Below, piece after piece: positions 18,458-26,571 of a stretch of 64,000 nt of DNA. The DNA is from Clostridium sp. AWRP (GTDB taxonomy: Bacteria > Bacillota > Clostridia > Clostridiales > Clostridiaceae). The stretch is from positions 1,426,001 to 1,490,000 of the forward strand of contig NZ_CP029758.2 of assembly GCF_004006395.2 (NCBI RefSeq), read 5' to 3'. A model generated the notes under the pieces. The model searched no databases. It worked only from the letters and a program-made list of their open reading frames with translations, and was not told the DNA's origin. Position 1 is the stretch's first letter; each line of letters starts with the position of its first letter. The translations under genes and the position numbers were made by a program.

Positions 18458-19759
18458 ATGAAATATAATGTTTTTGAATACAATTACTACCAATCAAGAA
18501 ATAATACCTATAATAATAACAATGGATATTATTATATTATGATGGCTTTAGGTATGGTTTTATCCATACTGTGGGTAATTTTTGTGAATGCCAAGCCATT
18601 TTCAGATTTTGATTACTATTACAATTTAGCAAAGGAAATATCAAGAGGTCTTCCTTGGGGAGATACATACACCTCTGTAGGATATCCTATAGTTTTAGGA
18701 GGAATATTTAAGCTATTTGGAGCTAGTGTACTAACGGCTAAAGTATTTAATTTGTGTATTACTTTTATAAATTATTTGTGTTTTAAGTTTATCTTATCTA
18801 AGGTGAACTTAAAGGAGATAGATAGGAAAATAATATTTGGATTATTTGTGCTGTTCCCTAATAACATACTTTTTAACAGCATTTTAGGTACAGAACTTAT
18901 TTTTACAAGTATAATGCTTGCAGCCACTTGTCTTTATTTTAGTGATTTGAAACTCAAGTATTTTTTTATAGGAATACTTACAGGACTTAATACAATAGTG
19001 AAGCCTTTTTTTATAGTATTTTTCTTTGCTATATTTTTAGTAGATGTAATAAAGCATAAAAAGTTGATTTGGGCTTTGAAAAATTCTCTTATTGTTCTTA
19101 TAATGAGTATAATTGTTATTTCTCCCTGGATATATAGAAATACAAAATTAATGGGACAGCGTACTTTTGTATCTAATAATGGTGGAATAGTACTTTATAT
19201 AAATAATAACTCACAAAATCATTTGGGAAGATGGATGCCTGCAGCAGATGTGGAAGATTCTATTGTAAATAAACCTGAATATAAAAAGGCAAATAGAACA
19301 GAACAAAATAAGATGTTAAGTGCTGCTGCGAAGAAATGGATAAAAAGCCATCCTGTTGATTTTATAAAATTGGGATTTAAAAGATTGCTTAATACATATT
19401 TTTGGAGTGATGATGTAATGTATAGTACTTATGGCAGTGGAGTTAATAAGAGTTATGTTCACACTCTATTTACAATTGATAATATTATAAGGGTAATTGT
19501 GTTTTTATCTACTATTATATATGTTTTGATATATTCATTAAGAACACTTTATAGTATCTTTAACGGCAGAAGTGATGAATTAGATAAGTTTAAACTTTAT
19601 TTAATAATGGTATTTTTTATGTTTACCTCTGTTTATTTTGTAACAGAAGGACAAGGAAGGTATTCCTTCCCAGAAATATTTATAGCTGTTTATTTCTGTT
19701 ATTTTTCTTTAAAATACTTATTGCATTTACTATTAAAAGTTAAGGGGATAAGGGCATGA
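18458..19759 (+). CDS. GT-C fold membrane glycosyltransferase (GT39/ArnT-like)
   Basis: Protein of 433 aa with about ten hydrophobic segments. The first lumenal loop has an acidic motif (KPFSDFDYYYNLAKEI) and GYPIVLGGIFKLFG, typical of dolichyl/polyprenyl-phosphate-sugar-dependent GT-C enzymes. A soluble stretch from about 235 to 300 precedes the final helices. It would transfer a sugar from a polyprenyl-phosphate donor outside the membrane. Its stop overlaps the start of the next gene by four bases, and the UbiA gene is 18 bases upstream, so the three are one operon. The acceptor is unknown. Confidence 0.78.
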   Translation: MKYNVFEYNYYQSRNNTYNNNNGYYYIMMALGMVLSILWVIFVNAKPFSDFDYYYNLAKEISRGLPWGDTYTSVGYPIVLGGIFKLFGASVLTAKVFNLCITFINYLCFKFILSKVNLKEIDRKIIFGLFVLFPNNILFNSILGTELIFTSIMLAATCLYFSDLKLKYFFIGILTGLNTIVKPFFIVFFFAIFLVDVIKHKKLIWALKNSLIVLIMSIIVISPWIYRNTKLMGQRTFVSNNGGIVLYINNNSQNHLGRWMPAADVEDSIVNKPEYKKANRTEQNKMLSAAAKKWIKSHPVDFIKLGFKRLLNTYFWSDDVMYSTYGSGVNKSYVHTLFTIDNIIRVIVFLSTIIYVLIYSLRTLYSIFNGRSDELDKFKLYLIMVFFMFTSVYFVTEGQGRYSFPEIFIAVYFCYFSLKYLLHLLLKVKGIRA

Positions 19760-20112
19760 TTGTATTGATATTAATATCGGTTTTTTTGGGAGCCATTGGA
19801 CAGGTACTTGTAAAGTATGGGGCAGTAAATCTTAATTTAGATTTTACTATAAAATATTTGATTCCAAGTATTTTAAGCATATTAAAAAATTTACCTGTTA
19901 TGCTAGGAATTGTATCCTATGGATTAAGCTTTTTGATATGGATAAAAGTCCTAAGCAAGGTGGAATTAAGTTATGCTTATCCTATGGTTAGTTTAGGATA
20001 TATAATAACTATGGTGTTTTCTTATTTTATGTTTAAGGAAAACATATCTTTTATAAGAATATTAGGAGTAGCTTTTATAATGTTTGGGGTAATACTTGTT
20101 TCAAGAAGTTAG
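19756..20112 (+). CDS. SMR/EamA-like small membrane protein, possible lipid-sugar flippase subunit
   Basis: A 118-aa protein with four hydrophobic segments and the small-multidrug-resistance/EamA pattern: GQVLVKYGAVN near the first helix, and ELSYAYPMVSLGYIITMVFSYFMFKE, similar to ArnE/ArnF-type flippases. It overlaps the glycosyltransferase gene by four bases. Given the UbiA and GT-C neighbours, a role in moving a polyprenyl-phosphate sugar across the membrane is more likely than drug export. Family assignment is good; the role is inference. Confidence 0.7.
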   Translation: MIVLILISVFLGAIGQVLVKYGAVNLNLDFTIKYLIPSILSILKNLPVMLGIVSYGLSFLIWIKVLSKVELSYAYPMVSLGYIITMVFSYFMFKENISFIRILGVAFIMFGVILVSRS

Positions 20113-20183
20113 AATAAAAAACTCTGACTTATCTTATTATAAATAAAGAATGTTGTAAATTAAATTGTAATGGAGGAATGAAA

Positions 20184-21377
20184 ATGATATTGTCAAAAAA
20201 AGCTGAAAAAATTCAACCCTCTATAACTTTAGCTATAACAGCTGAAGCCAAAAGAATGAAATCAGAGGGAATTGATGTAATAGGTTTTGGAGCAGGAGAA
20301 CCTGATTTTAATACACCAGAAAATATTCAGGAAGCTGCAATAGAGTCTATGAAAAATGGGTGCACAAAATATACTCCAGCGTCTGGTATTTCAGAGCTGA
20401 AAGAGGCTATTGTTAAAAAATTTAAAAAAGATAATGGACTAAGCTATAATACAAATCAGATTATAATATCTACAGGGGCAAAACAGTGCCTTTCAAATAC
20501 ATTTTTGGCTGCATTGAACCCTGGAGATGAGGTTATAATACCTACACCATATTGGGTAAGCTATCCTGAACTAGTTAAACTTGCAGATGGTGTGCCTGTA
20601 TTTGCAGATACAAAAGAAAAAGACGGATTTAAATATACTTTAGAAACTTTAGAAAAAGCATATACTAAAAATACTAAAATGATTTTATTAAATAGTCCTA
20701 ATAATCCAACAGGAACTATTTATTCAAAAGAAGAACTTGAAGTAATAGCTAATTTTGCAAAGGAAAAGGATTTGCTCATTTTATCTGATGAAATATATGA
20801 AAAATTAATATATGGTACTAATGGACACATAAGTATAGCAAGTTTGTCAGAAGACGCTTACGACAGAACAATAGTTATAAATGGAGTTTCAAAAACATAT
20901 GCCATGACAGGATGGAGAATAGGCTATGCTGCAGCAAATAAAGATATAATTAAGGTAATGTCAAATATACAGAGCCATACTACTGGAAACCCTAATTCTA
21001 TAGCACAATATGCAGCTGTGGCTGCTTTAAATGGAAAAGATACTCAGATTAAAAGTATGGTAAGTGAATTCAAAAATAGAAGAGATTGTATGGTAAGTAA
21101 GATAGATAAAATGAAAAATGTTTCTTGCTTGAATCCAGAAGGTGCTTTTTATGTAATGTTAAATATATCAAAGCTTTTTGGAAAAACTATAGATGGTGTA
21201 GTAATAAATAATTCTTTAGAATTTTCGCAGAAATTATTGGAGAAAGAAAAAGTAGCAGTAATTCCAGGTCTTGGTTTTGGACTAGATGGATACATAAGGT
21301 TGTCCTATGCTACGTCCATGGAAAACATACAAAATGGAATGGATAGAATAGCTAAGTTTATATCTCAATTAAAATAG
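20184..21377 (+). CDS. Class I PLP-dependent aminotransferase (aspartate aminotransferase-like)
   Basis: Fold-type I aminotransferase of 397 aa (AspB-like subgroup). Visible features include the N-terminal FGAGEPDFNTP, the LLNSPNNPTGTIYS motif, SDEIYEKLIYG, the Schiff-base lysine in NGVSKTYAMTGWRIGY, and the C-terminal arginine in YIRLSYATS. The ATG at 20178 abuts the GGAGGA site, so the ATG at 20184 is preferred. It likely transaminates aspartate or related amino acids with 2-oxoglutarate; exact specificity cannot be read. Confidence 0.9.
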   Translation: MILSKKAEKIQPSITLAITAEAKRMKSEGIDVIGFGAGEPDFNTPENIQEAAIESMKNGCTKYTPASGISELKEAIVKKFKKDNGLSYNTNQIIISTGAKQCLSNTFLAALNPGDEVIIPTPYWVSYPELVKLADGVPVFADTKEKDGFKYTLETLEKAYTKNTKMILLNSPNNPTGTIYSKEELEVIANFAKEKDLLILSDEIYEKLIYGTNGHISIASLSEDAYDRTIVINGVSKTYAMTGWRIGYAAANKDIIKVMSNIQSHTTGNPNSIAQYAAVAALNGKDTQIKSMVSEFKNRRDCMVSKIDKMKNVSCLNPEGAFYVMLNISKLFGKTIDGVVINNSLEFSQKLLEKEKVAVIPGLGFGLDGYIRLSYATSMENIQNGMDRIAKFISQLK

Positions 21378-21414
21378 CCTGTGGCAGTTTTTGTCATAGA
21401 ACAAAAAAATTGTA

Positions 21415-21442
21415 TTGAAACGTAAACAAAAAATGGTATAAT
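21415..21442 (+). promoter_or_regulatory. Promoter of the HPr gene
   Basis: TTGAAA (21415-21420), a 16-base spacer, and TGG-TATAAT (extended -10, TATAAT at 21437-21442). Confidence 0.75.
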
Positions 21443-21501
21443 AAGTAGAGAAAGATTTGTCACATTGTGGTATATAATATTAAAGCATAGAGGTGAAATA
21501 G

Positions 21502-21762
21502 ATGATTTCTAAAGAAGTTATAGTTAAAAGTTCCACAGGATTACATGCAAGACCTGCAACTCTATTAGTAAAAAAAGCTTCTTCATTTAAATCAGATTTA
21601 TCCATAGAATTTGATGGAAAAAAAGCTAACATAAAGAGTTTAATTGGAGTTCTTTCATTAGGCGTAACAAAAGATTCTACAGTCAAGATTAGCGCATCAG
21701 GTAATGATGAATCACTAGCAGTAGAAGAGATTATTAAATTAATAAATTCATTAGAAGAGTAA
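21502..21762 (+). CDS. ptsH: Phosphocarrier protein HPr
   Basis: Central phosphocarrier of the PTS sugar uptake system (86 aa). The phosphorylated histidine is in STGLHARPA, and the regulatory serine region is present as IKSLIGVLSLG, so it can in principle also act in catabolite control. The active histidine argues against a Crh-type paralogue. It stands alone, without ptsI, as in many clostridia, with its own promoter and a shared terminator downstream. Confidence 0.93.
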   Translation: MISKEVIVKSSTGLHARPATLLVKKASSFKSDLSIEFDGKKANIKSLIGVLSLGVTKDSTVKISASGNDESLAVEEIIKLINSLEE

Positions 21763-21765
21763 GAT

Positions 21766-21809
21766 AATAAATATAAGACCTATATAAAAGTATAGGTCTT
21801 ATATTTATT
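21766..21809. terminator. Bidirectional terminator between ptsH and the DUF378 gene
   Basis: A perfect 19-bp inverted repeat (arms 21766-21784 and 21791-21809) has a six-base loop. It overlaps the stop codon of the minus-strand gene and serves both converging genes. Confidence 0.85.
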
Positions 21810-22020
21810 GATAGCCTTTTTTGGCTTTAAAAAATAGTATAATCATATCTATTCCTGCAGTTCCTATAAGTATATATAGTATTCTTCCAATTAAATTAAC
21901 AGGGTCACCAAATAAAACCTCCACTATGTTAAAATCTAATAAACCTATTAGTCCCCAGTTTATTGCGCCGATAACTACTAAAATTAAAGAAACTTTATCT
22001 ATGATACTAAGTTTATACAT
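21805..22020 (-). CDS. DUF378 family membrane protein
   Basis: Protein of 71 aa with two hydrophobic segments. It matches the DUF378 pattern: DKVSLILVVIGAINWGLIGL, then NLIGRILYILIGTAGI. Function is unknown. The ATG at 22020 gives the usual family start; the frame can extend to a GTG at 22068, where AGAG touches the start codon, so the true start is uncertain. It converges on ptsH. Confidence 0.8.
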   Translation of the reverse strand: MYKLSIIDKVSLILVVIGAINWGLIGLLDFNIVEVLFGDPVNLIGRILYILIGTAGIDMIILFFKAKKGYQ

Positions 22021-22213
22021 ATTTTGCTTACTAGGTGGGTAAATATTCCCAAACCCAATAAAGTTCACCTCTTTCTTTTTTTATTAGTTCTTAATTAAAG
22101 TATATTAGCTATATAATAAAATAGAACAGTTTGTACACCCTATTTATTGGATAAAATTTGTTCAATATATTATTTTAGTGAATATAAACGTGTAATATAG
22201 CAAAAATATATGT

Positions 22214-22219
22214 TATAAT
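22214..22219 (+). promoter_or_regulatory. Extended -10 of the purB promoter
   Basis: TGT-TATAAT forms an extended -10; no good -35 hexamer is present 17 bases upstream. No purine riboswitch signature is visible in the leader. Confidence 0.5.
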
Positions 22220-22268
22220 ATGAATAATAAAAACAATTATATTACATACGTACGGAGGTATTTTTAAA

Positions 22269-23699
22269 ATGAGAGACACATACACAACTCCTTTAAACAC
22301 AAGATATGCATCTAAAGAGATGAGCTATATATTTTCTGATGAAAAGAAATTTAAAACTTGGAGAAAACTCTGGGTAGCTCTTGCAGAGTGTGAAAAGGAG
22401 CTTGGACTTAATATAACTTCTGAGCAAATAGATGAACTGAAAGCTAATATGGAAAATATAAATTATGAAGATGCAAAAAAAAGAGAAAAGGAAGTAAGAC
22501 ATGATGTAATGAGCCATGTATATGCGTATGGACTACAATGCCCTAAAGCTAAGGGAATAATACATTTAGGTGCAACTAGCTGTTATGTGGGGGATAATAC
22601 CGACCTTATAATAATGAGAGAAGCCCTTCATATAATAAAGAGAAAAGTTATAAATGTAATAAGCTATCTTACTAAGTTTGCTTTGAAATATAAAGATATG
22701 CCAACTTTGGGATTTACTCATCTTCAACCTGCACAGCTTACTACTGTAGGAAAAAGGGCAACTTTATGGCTTCAAGACCTTTATTTAGATATTGAAAATA
22801 TAGAATTTGTCATACAAAATATGAGATTTAGAGGTGTAAAGGGAACTACCGGAACTCAAGCTAGCTTTATGGAACTTTTTAATGGAGATGAAGAAAAAGT
22901 AAAAAGATTAGATACAATGGTAACTAAGAAAATGGGATTTGAAAAGGAGTTTATGGTTACAGGCCAGACCTATACTAGAAAACTTGATTCCATAATATTA
23001 AATACCCTATCAGAAATTGCTCAAAGTGCATATAAGTTCAGCAATGATTTAAGAATATTACAGAATATGAAAGAGATGGAAGAACCTTTTGAAAAAAATC
23101 AAATAGGATCTTCTGCTATGGCGTACAAGCGAAATCCTATGAGATGTGAGAGAATAGGTTCTCTTGCAAGATATATAATAGTAACAGCTTTAAATCCTGC
23201 TATAACGGCTTCAACCCAATGGTTTGAAAGAACTCTTGATGATTCAGCAAATAAGAGAATATCTATACCAGAAGCCTTTCTAGCTCTTGATGGAGTACTA
23301 AACTTATATATGAATGTATCGGAAAATATGGTAGTGTATCCTAAGGTAATTGAATCTCATGTAGCTTCTGAACTCCCTTTTATGGCTACAGAAAACATAA
23401 TAATGGAAGCTGTTAAAAAAGGTGGAGACAGACAGGAACTTCATGAGAGAATTAGAGTTCATTCTATGGAAGCAGCTAAAATGGTAAAAGTTGAGGGAAA
23501 GAAGAACGACTTATTGGAAAGAATAATAGCAGATTCTTTCTTTAAGATGAGTGAAGAAGAGATACTTTCACTAGTGGATTCTAAGAAGTTTATAGGCAGA
23601 GCACCTGGTCAGGTAGTTGACTTTATCCAGCAGCAAATAAAACCTCTTCTTGATAAAAACAAAGACATCTTAGGAGAAGAAGCTGAAATAGATGTTTAG
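22269..23699 (+). CDS. purB: Adenylosuccinate lyase
   Basis: Acts twice in purine synthesis: cleaves SAICAR and adenylosuccinate, releasing fumarate. Superfamily motifs are visible: HLGATSCYVGDNTDL, TLGFTHLQPAQLTTVGKR with the catalytic histidine, and the mobile signature loop GSSAMAYKRNPMRCERI. At 476 aa it belongs to the longer group of the family. CGGAGG provides the ribosome site. It is a stand-alone gene with its own promoter, not in a pur operon. Confidence 0.94.
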   Translation: MRDTYTTPLNTRYASKEMSYIFSDEKKFKTWRKLWVALAECEKELGLNITSEQIDELKANMENINYEDAKKREKEVRHDVMSHVYAYGLQCPKAKGIIHLGATSCYVGDNTDLIIMREALHIIKRKVINVISYLTKFALKYKDMPTLGFTHLQPAQLTTVGKRATLWLQDLYLDIENIEFVIQNMRFRGVKGTTGTQASFMELFNGDEEKVKRLDTMVTKKMGFEKEFMVTGQTYTRKLDSIILNTLSEIAQSAYKFSNDLRILQNMKEMEEPFEKNQIGSSAMAYKRNPMRCERIGSLARYIIVTALNPAITASTQWFERTLDDSANKRISIPEAFLALDGVLNLYMNVSENMVVYPKVIESHVASELPFMATENIIMEAVKKGGDRQELHERIRVHSMEAAKMVKVEGKKNDLLERIIADSFFKMSEEEILSLVDSKKFIGRAPGQVVDFIQQQIKPLLDKNKDILGEEAEIDV

Positions 23700-23720
23700 G
23701 CATTTTCTTTCAAATGCCTT
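23698..23720 (+). terminator. Hairpin at the purB stop codon
   Basis: GGCATTT (23699-23705) pairs with AAATGCC (23712-23718) over TCTTTC. No T tract follows, so terminator function is uncertain. Its 3' half is the exact complement of a 17-base arm in the RNA candidate at 27.7 kb. Confidence 0.4.
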
Positions 23721-23833
23721 AAGCTATAGAATAAATATATAAAAATAAAAATTAAATCTGCAACTTAAATTAGAGCCTTCATATTCTAATACTATAGGAT
23801 TACCCTACAGCATTAGTTATGGAGGTGTTTTAA

Positions 23834-24724
23834 TTGTCCAAAAGAAATAATGCAGATGATTTAATGCAATTAGCTTTATATATGTTGCCAAAATATATGA
23901 AAAGAATACAAAAATATAATAAGATGTATGCTGATTCTGATAATGAAAAAGAGTACTATGAGCAGGAATATGCTGACAATAAAGAAATATTTGATTTTAT
24001 ACAGAAAAATATTATAGAAAAAAATATGGATCTATTAAAAAGTGGATCAGAAGATAAGACTAAAAAGATTGTTGATAAAACTGATATGAAAGACAAAGAT
24101 GTAAAAAAGGAAAAAGATAAATCAGAGGAAAAGAAGGAGGACAATAAAAAGGAATCATCAAAAAAACATAGTTCCCATAGGAAAGAAAAAAATTTGAAAA
24201 AGTTAAATGGAGAAATAAAAAAAGATGGTACTATAACGTTTAAAAATAAGTGCCTTTTAAACTGTAATTCAGGAGTAATGGGTTTGCTGAATAAATTTGG
24301 CAATGAAAAATTAGACTTGTATGTTAAAAATGATACAAGTGATATTTTTAAACAGGTAAATGTAGTGCATTCAGATGGGGAACTTGTTAGATTTAATGGT
24401 GGAGATTCTGATATTGTGGTACCTATAAAAAATATAGTAGGATTATATTCTACTAAACTGTCCTCTATGGAAAAGCTATCAGAGGAAGACAACTATAAAA
24501 TTAGCTGTCCCCTTGAAAAAACTATGAGAGAGTATTTTAGTTCTTTAAAGGGAAAAGTTATAGAGCTTTGTACAAAGGGTGAAGAAAGTTTTAAGCATTT
24601 AAAAAATAGAACTGTTACAAATGTAGGTAAAGGATTTGTTATAGTAGATAACAATACAATGGTGACATTTTATAATATACTATTTGTGAAAGAATTAAAG
24701 AAAACACAGGGGACACCAGAGTAA
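23834..24724 (+). CDS. Unidentified lysine-rich protein with two small beta domains
   Basis: Not recognised (296 aa). The N-terminus (about 1-65) is helical and hydrophilic with many Tyr/Lys/Asp. Residues 70-130 form a very charged Lys/Glu/Asp linker. Two C-terminal segments have beta-rich patterns: around 145-210 (INCNSG-like region ending VPIKNIVGLYST) and around 235-290 (LKGKVIELCTKGEE ... VTNVGKGFVIVDNN). The latter resembles the layout of small spore-coat DUF2642-type domains, but this is only a similarity of pattern. Start is TTG behind GGAGGTG. A bidirectional terminator follows. Confidence 0.6.
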   Translation: MSKRNNADDLMQLALYMLPKYMKRIQKYNKMYADSDNEKEYYEQEYADNKEIFDFIQKNIIEKNMDLLKSGSEDKTKKIVDKTDMKDKDVKKEKDKSEEKKEDNKKESSKKHSSHRKEKNLKKLNGEIKKDGTITFKNKCLLNCNSGVMGLLNKFGNEKLDLYVKNDTSDIFKQVNVVHSDGELVRFNGGDSDIVVPIKNIVGLYSTKLSSMEKLSEEDNYKISCPLEKTMREYFSSLKGKVIELCTKGEESFKHLKNRTVTNVGKGFVIVDNNTMVTFYNILFVKELKKTQGTPE

Positions 24725-24737
24725 AAAACTAATAATA

Positions 24738-24766
24738 AAAACGTACCTAAAGTATAGGTACGTTTT
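24738..24766. terminator. Bidirectional terminator between the lysine-rich gene and gltX
   Basis: AAAACGTACCTA pairs perfectly with TAGGTACGTTTT over a five-base loop, with T runs on both strands. Confidence 0.9.
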
Positions 24767-24768
24767 TA

Positions 24769-26211
24769 TTATTGAGCATTTTTTAACTTTTCAATACCAA
24801 TTTCTGTTCTCTTTATAGACTCTTCTTTGCCTATAATATCAGCTATTTCAAAAGCTCCACCAGGGGTGGATTTTTTACCGGAAAGGCCAATTCGTACAGG
24901 CCACAGTACTACTCCATTTTTAACGCCCATTTCTGATATTAAGTCCATGCAGCATTTTTCTATATTTTCAAAAGTCCAGGGTGATAGTCGTTTAAACTTT
25001 GGAAGAATTTTTTCAAGCACTGTAAGTGAGCTTTCTAAATTTGATTTCATTCTTTTGTGCACATATAGGTCTTCAGTGTACTCTGGAAGTTCCTCAAAGA
25101 AATCCAGAAAGGCAGGTATTTCGCTTAATATTTCAACTCTTGTTTGAAGTAAACTACTTATCTTTAAAAAATCTAAGTCCTTTGAAATTACTTTTTTATA
25201 ATAAGGAAGGGCAAGAGAGTTGAATTCTTCTAAAGACAGCTTCTTTATATATTCCCCATTCATCCACTTCAGTTTTACATTATCAAATATGGCAGGTGAT
25301 TTATTGATATTTCTATAGTCAAATTCTTTTACAAGTTCCTCCAAATTAAAGATTTCCTGTTCACTTCTTGGGTTCCATCCTAAAAGTGCTATATAATTAA
25401 GCACAGCTTCTTTTAAATAACCTTTTTCTATTAAGTCCTCAAAAGATGCATCACCGTTTCTTTTGCTGAGTTTATTGTGTTCATCTTTCATTATTGGGGG
25501 ACAGTGAACGTATATTGGAATTTCCCATCCGAAAGCTTCATACAATCTATTGTATTTAGGAGCAGAAGATAGATACTCGCTTCCTCTTACTACATGAGTT
25601 ATTCCCATAAGATGATCGTCTATTACGTTTGCAAAGTTATAAGTAGGATATCCATCTGATTTTATAAGTATCATGTCATCTAATTCAGAATTGTCTACAG
25701 ATATGTTACCATAAATTTCATCGTTAAATGAAGTGACACCTACTTCAGGGTTGTTTTGTCTTATAACATATGGGATTCCCGATGCTAAATTTTTTTCTAT
25801 TTCTTCCTTTGAGAGGTGTAAGCAGTGCTTATCATATTTATAAGTATCTGAATTATTTCTGAGCGAGTCTAGTCTTTCTTTTGTGCAGAAACAATAGTAT
25901 GCTTCCCCTTTTTCTATAAGTTCTTTTGCGTATTTTAGGTAAATATCAGTTCTCTGACTCTGTACGTAAGGACCAACAGGGCCTCCTATATCAGGTCCCT
26001 CATCATGTTTAAGACCTGTAGCTTTTAGAGTATCGTAAATTACATTTAGGGCTCCTTCTACAAATCTTTCCTGATCTGTATCTTCAATTCGGAGTATGAA
26101 ATCCCCATCTGCATGTTTTGCAATTAAATATGTATACAGCGCAGTTCTTAAGTTTCCAACGTGCATATATCCTGTTGGACTTGGCGCAAATCTCGTTCTA
26201 ACTTTAGCCAT
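24769..26211 (-). CDS. gltX: Glutamate-tRNA ligase
   Basis: Class I aminoacyl-tRNA synthetase charging tRNA-Glu. The HIGH-type motif is in FAPSPTGYMHVGNLRTALY and the KMSKS-type motif is KLSKRNGDASF. The length from the preferred start is 480 aa. The frame extends upstream to 26250, but GGGAGTG (26218-26224) is correctly spaced for the ATG at 26211 that begins MAKVRTRFAPSPTG. Clostridia often carry more than one GltX-like enzyme; the paralogue cannot be told here. Its leader carries a terminator-like hairpin. Confidence 0.94.
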   Translation of the reverse strand: MAKVRTRFAPSPTGYMHVGNLRTALYTYLIAKHADGDFILRIEDTDQERFVEGALNVIYDTLKATGLKHDEGPDIGGPVGPYVQSQRTDIYLKYAKELIEKGEAYYCFCTKERLDSLRNNSDTYKYDKHCLHLSKEEIEKNLASGIPYVIRQNNPEVGVTSFNDEIYGNISVDNSELDDMILIKSDGYPTYNFANVIDDHLMGITHVVRGSEYLSSAPKYNRLYEAFGWEIPIYVHCPPIMKDEHNKLSKRNGDASFEDLIEKGYLKEAVLNYIALLGWNPRSEQEIFNLEELVKEFDYRNINKSPAIFDNVKLKWMNGEYIKKLSLEEFNSLALPYYKKVISKDLDFLKISSLLQTRVEILSEIPAFLDFFEELPEYTEDLYVHKRMKSNLESSLTVLEKILPKFKRLSPWTFENIEKCCMDLISEMGVKNGVVLWPVRIGLSGKKSTPGGAFEIADIIGKEESIKRTEIGIEKLKNAQ

Positions 26212-26235
26212 TTTTTTCACTCCCATTATTTTAAA

Positions 26236-26269
26236 GTAAAAACCTTTCATCTATTTTAGACGAAAGGTT
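26236..26269 (-). terminator. Terminator-like hairpin in the gltX leader
   Basis: On the minus strand AACCTTTCGTCTA pairs with TAGATGAAAGGTT (13 bp, one G-T pair) over a three-base loop, followed by TTTTACTTT. It lies between the gltX promoter and its ribosome binding site, the position of an attenuator. Confidence 0.6.
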
Positions 26270-26291
26270 GTAAGTTTTCTACTACCCTTAA

Positions 26292-26320
26292 ATAATATAA
26301 TAATAGAGATTTTGTGTCAA
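26292..26320 (-). promoter_or_regulatory. gltX promoter
   Basis: On the minus strand TTGACA (26315-26320) and TATTAT (26292-26297) are separated by 17 bases; start of transcription is near 26285. Confidence 0.8.
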
Positions 26321-26434
26321 GCAGGTTTATTATGAACTTATTTGTAAAATAGAGAAAATGGATATTAAATGTAGATAATATTAATATATGAAAGGAAAAT
26401 AAGTATATCATAATAAATGGGCAGGAAAATAAAT

Positions 26435-26485
26435 TTGACATATATGTTGTCTATTGATATAAATAATATAGCACATATATTATTT
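26435..26485 (+). promoter_or_regulatory. gap promoter with two dyads
   Basis: TTGACA (26435-26440), 17 bases, TATAAA (26458-26463). The palindrome ACATATATGT (26438-26447) overlaps the -35. A perfect 10-bp inverted repeat (26461-26470 and 26476-26485) spans the predicted start. These are possible operators, although AT-rich dyads can arise by chance. Confidence 0.55.
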
Positions 26486-26571
26486 ATACAGCATATATTT
26501 TTAAATATAAGGATAAATGTTATGTAATAATAAAGTAAAAGTACATAAATTTTTTATAGGGGGAAAAGATA

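Noticed and set aside
22070..22268. Purine riboswitch upstream of purB
   Set aside because: The leader is AT-rich without the three-way-junction consensus.
26212..26571. T-box riboswitch in the gltX leader
   Set aside because: No T-box consensus (AGGGTGGNACCGCG) on the minus strand; only a hairpin with a T tract is seen.
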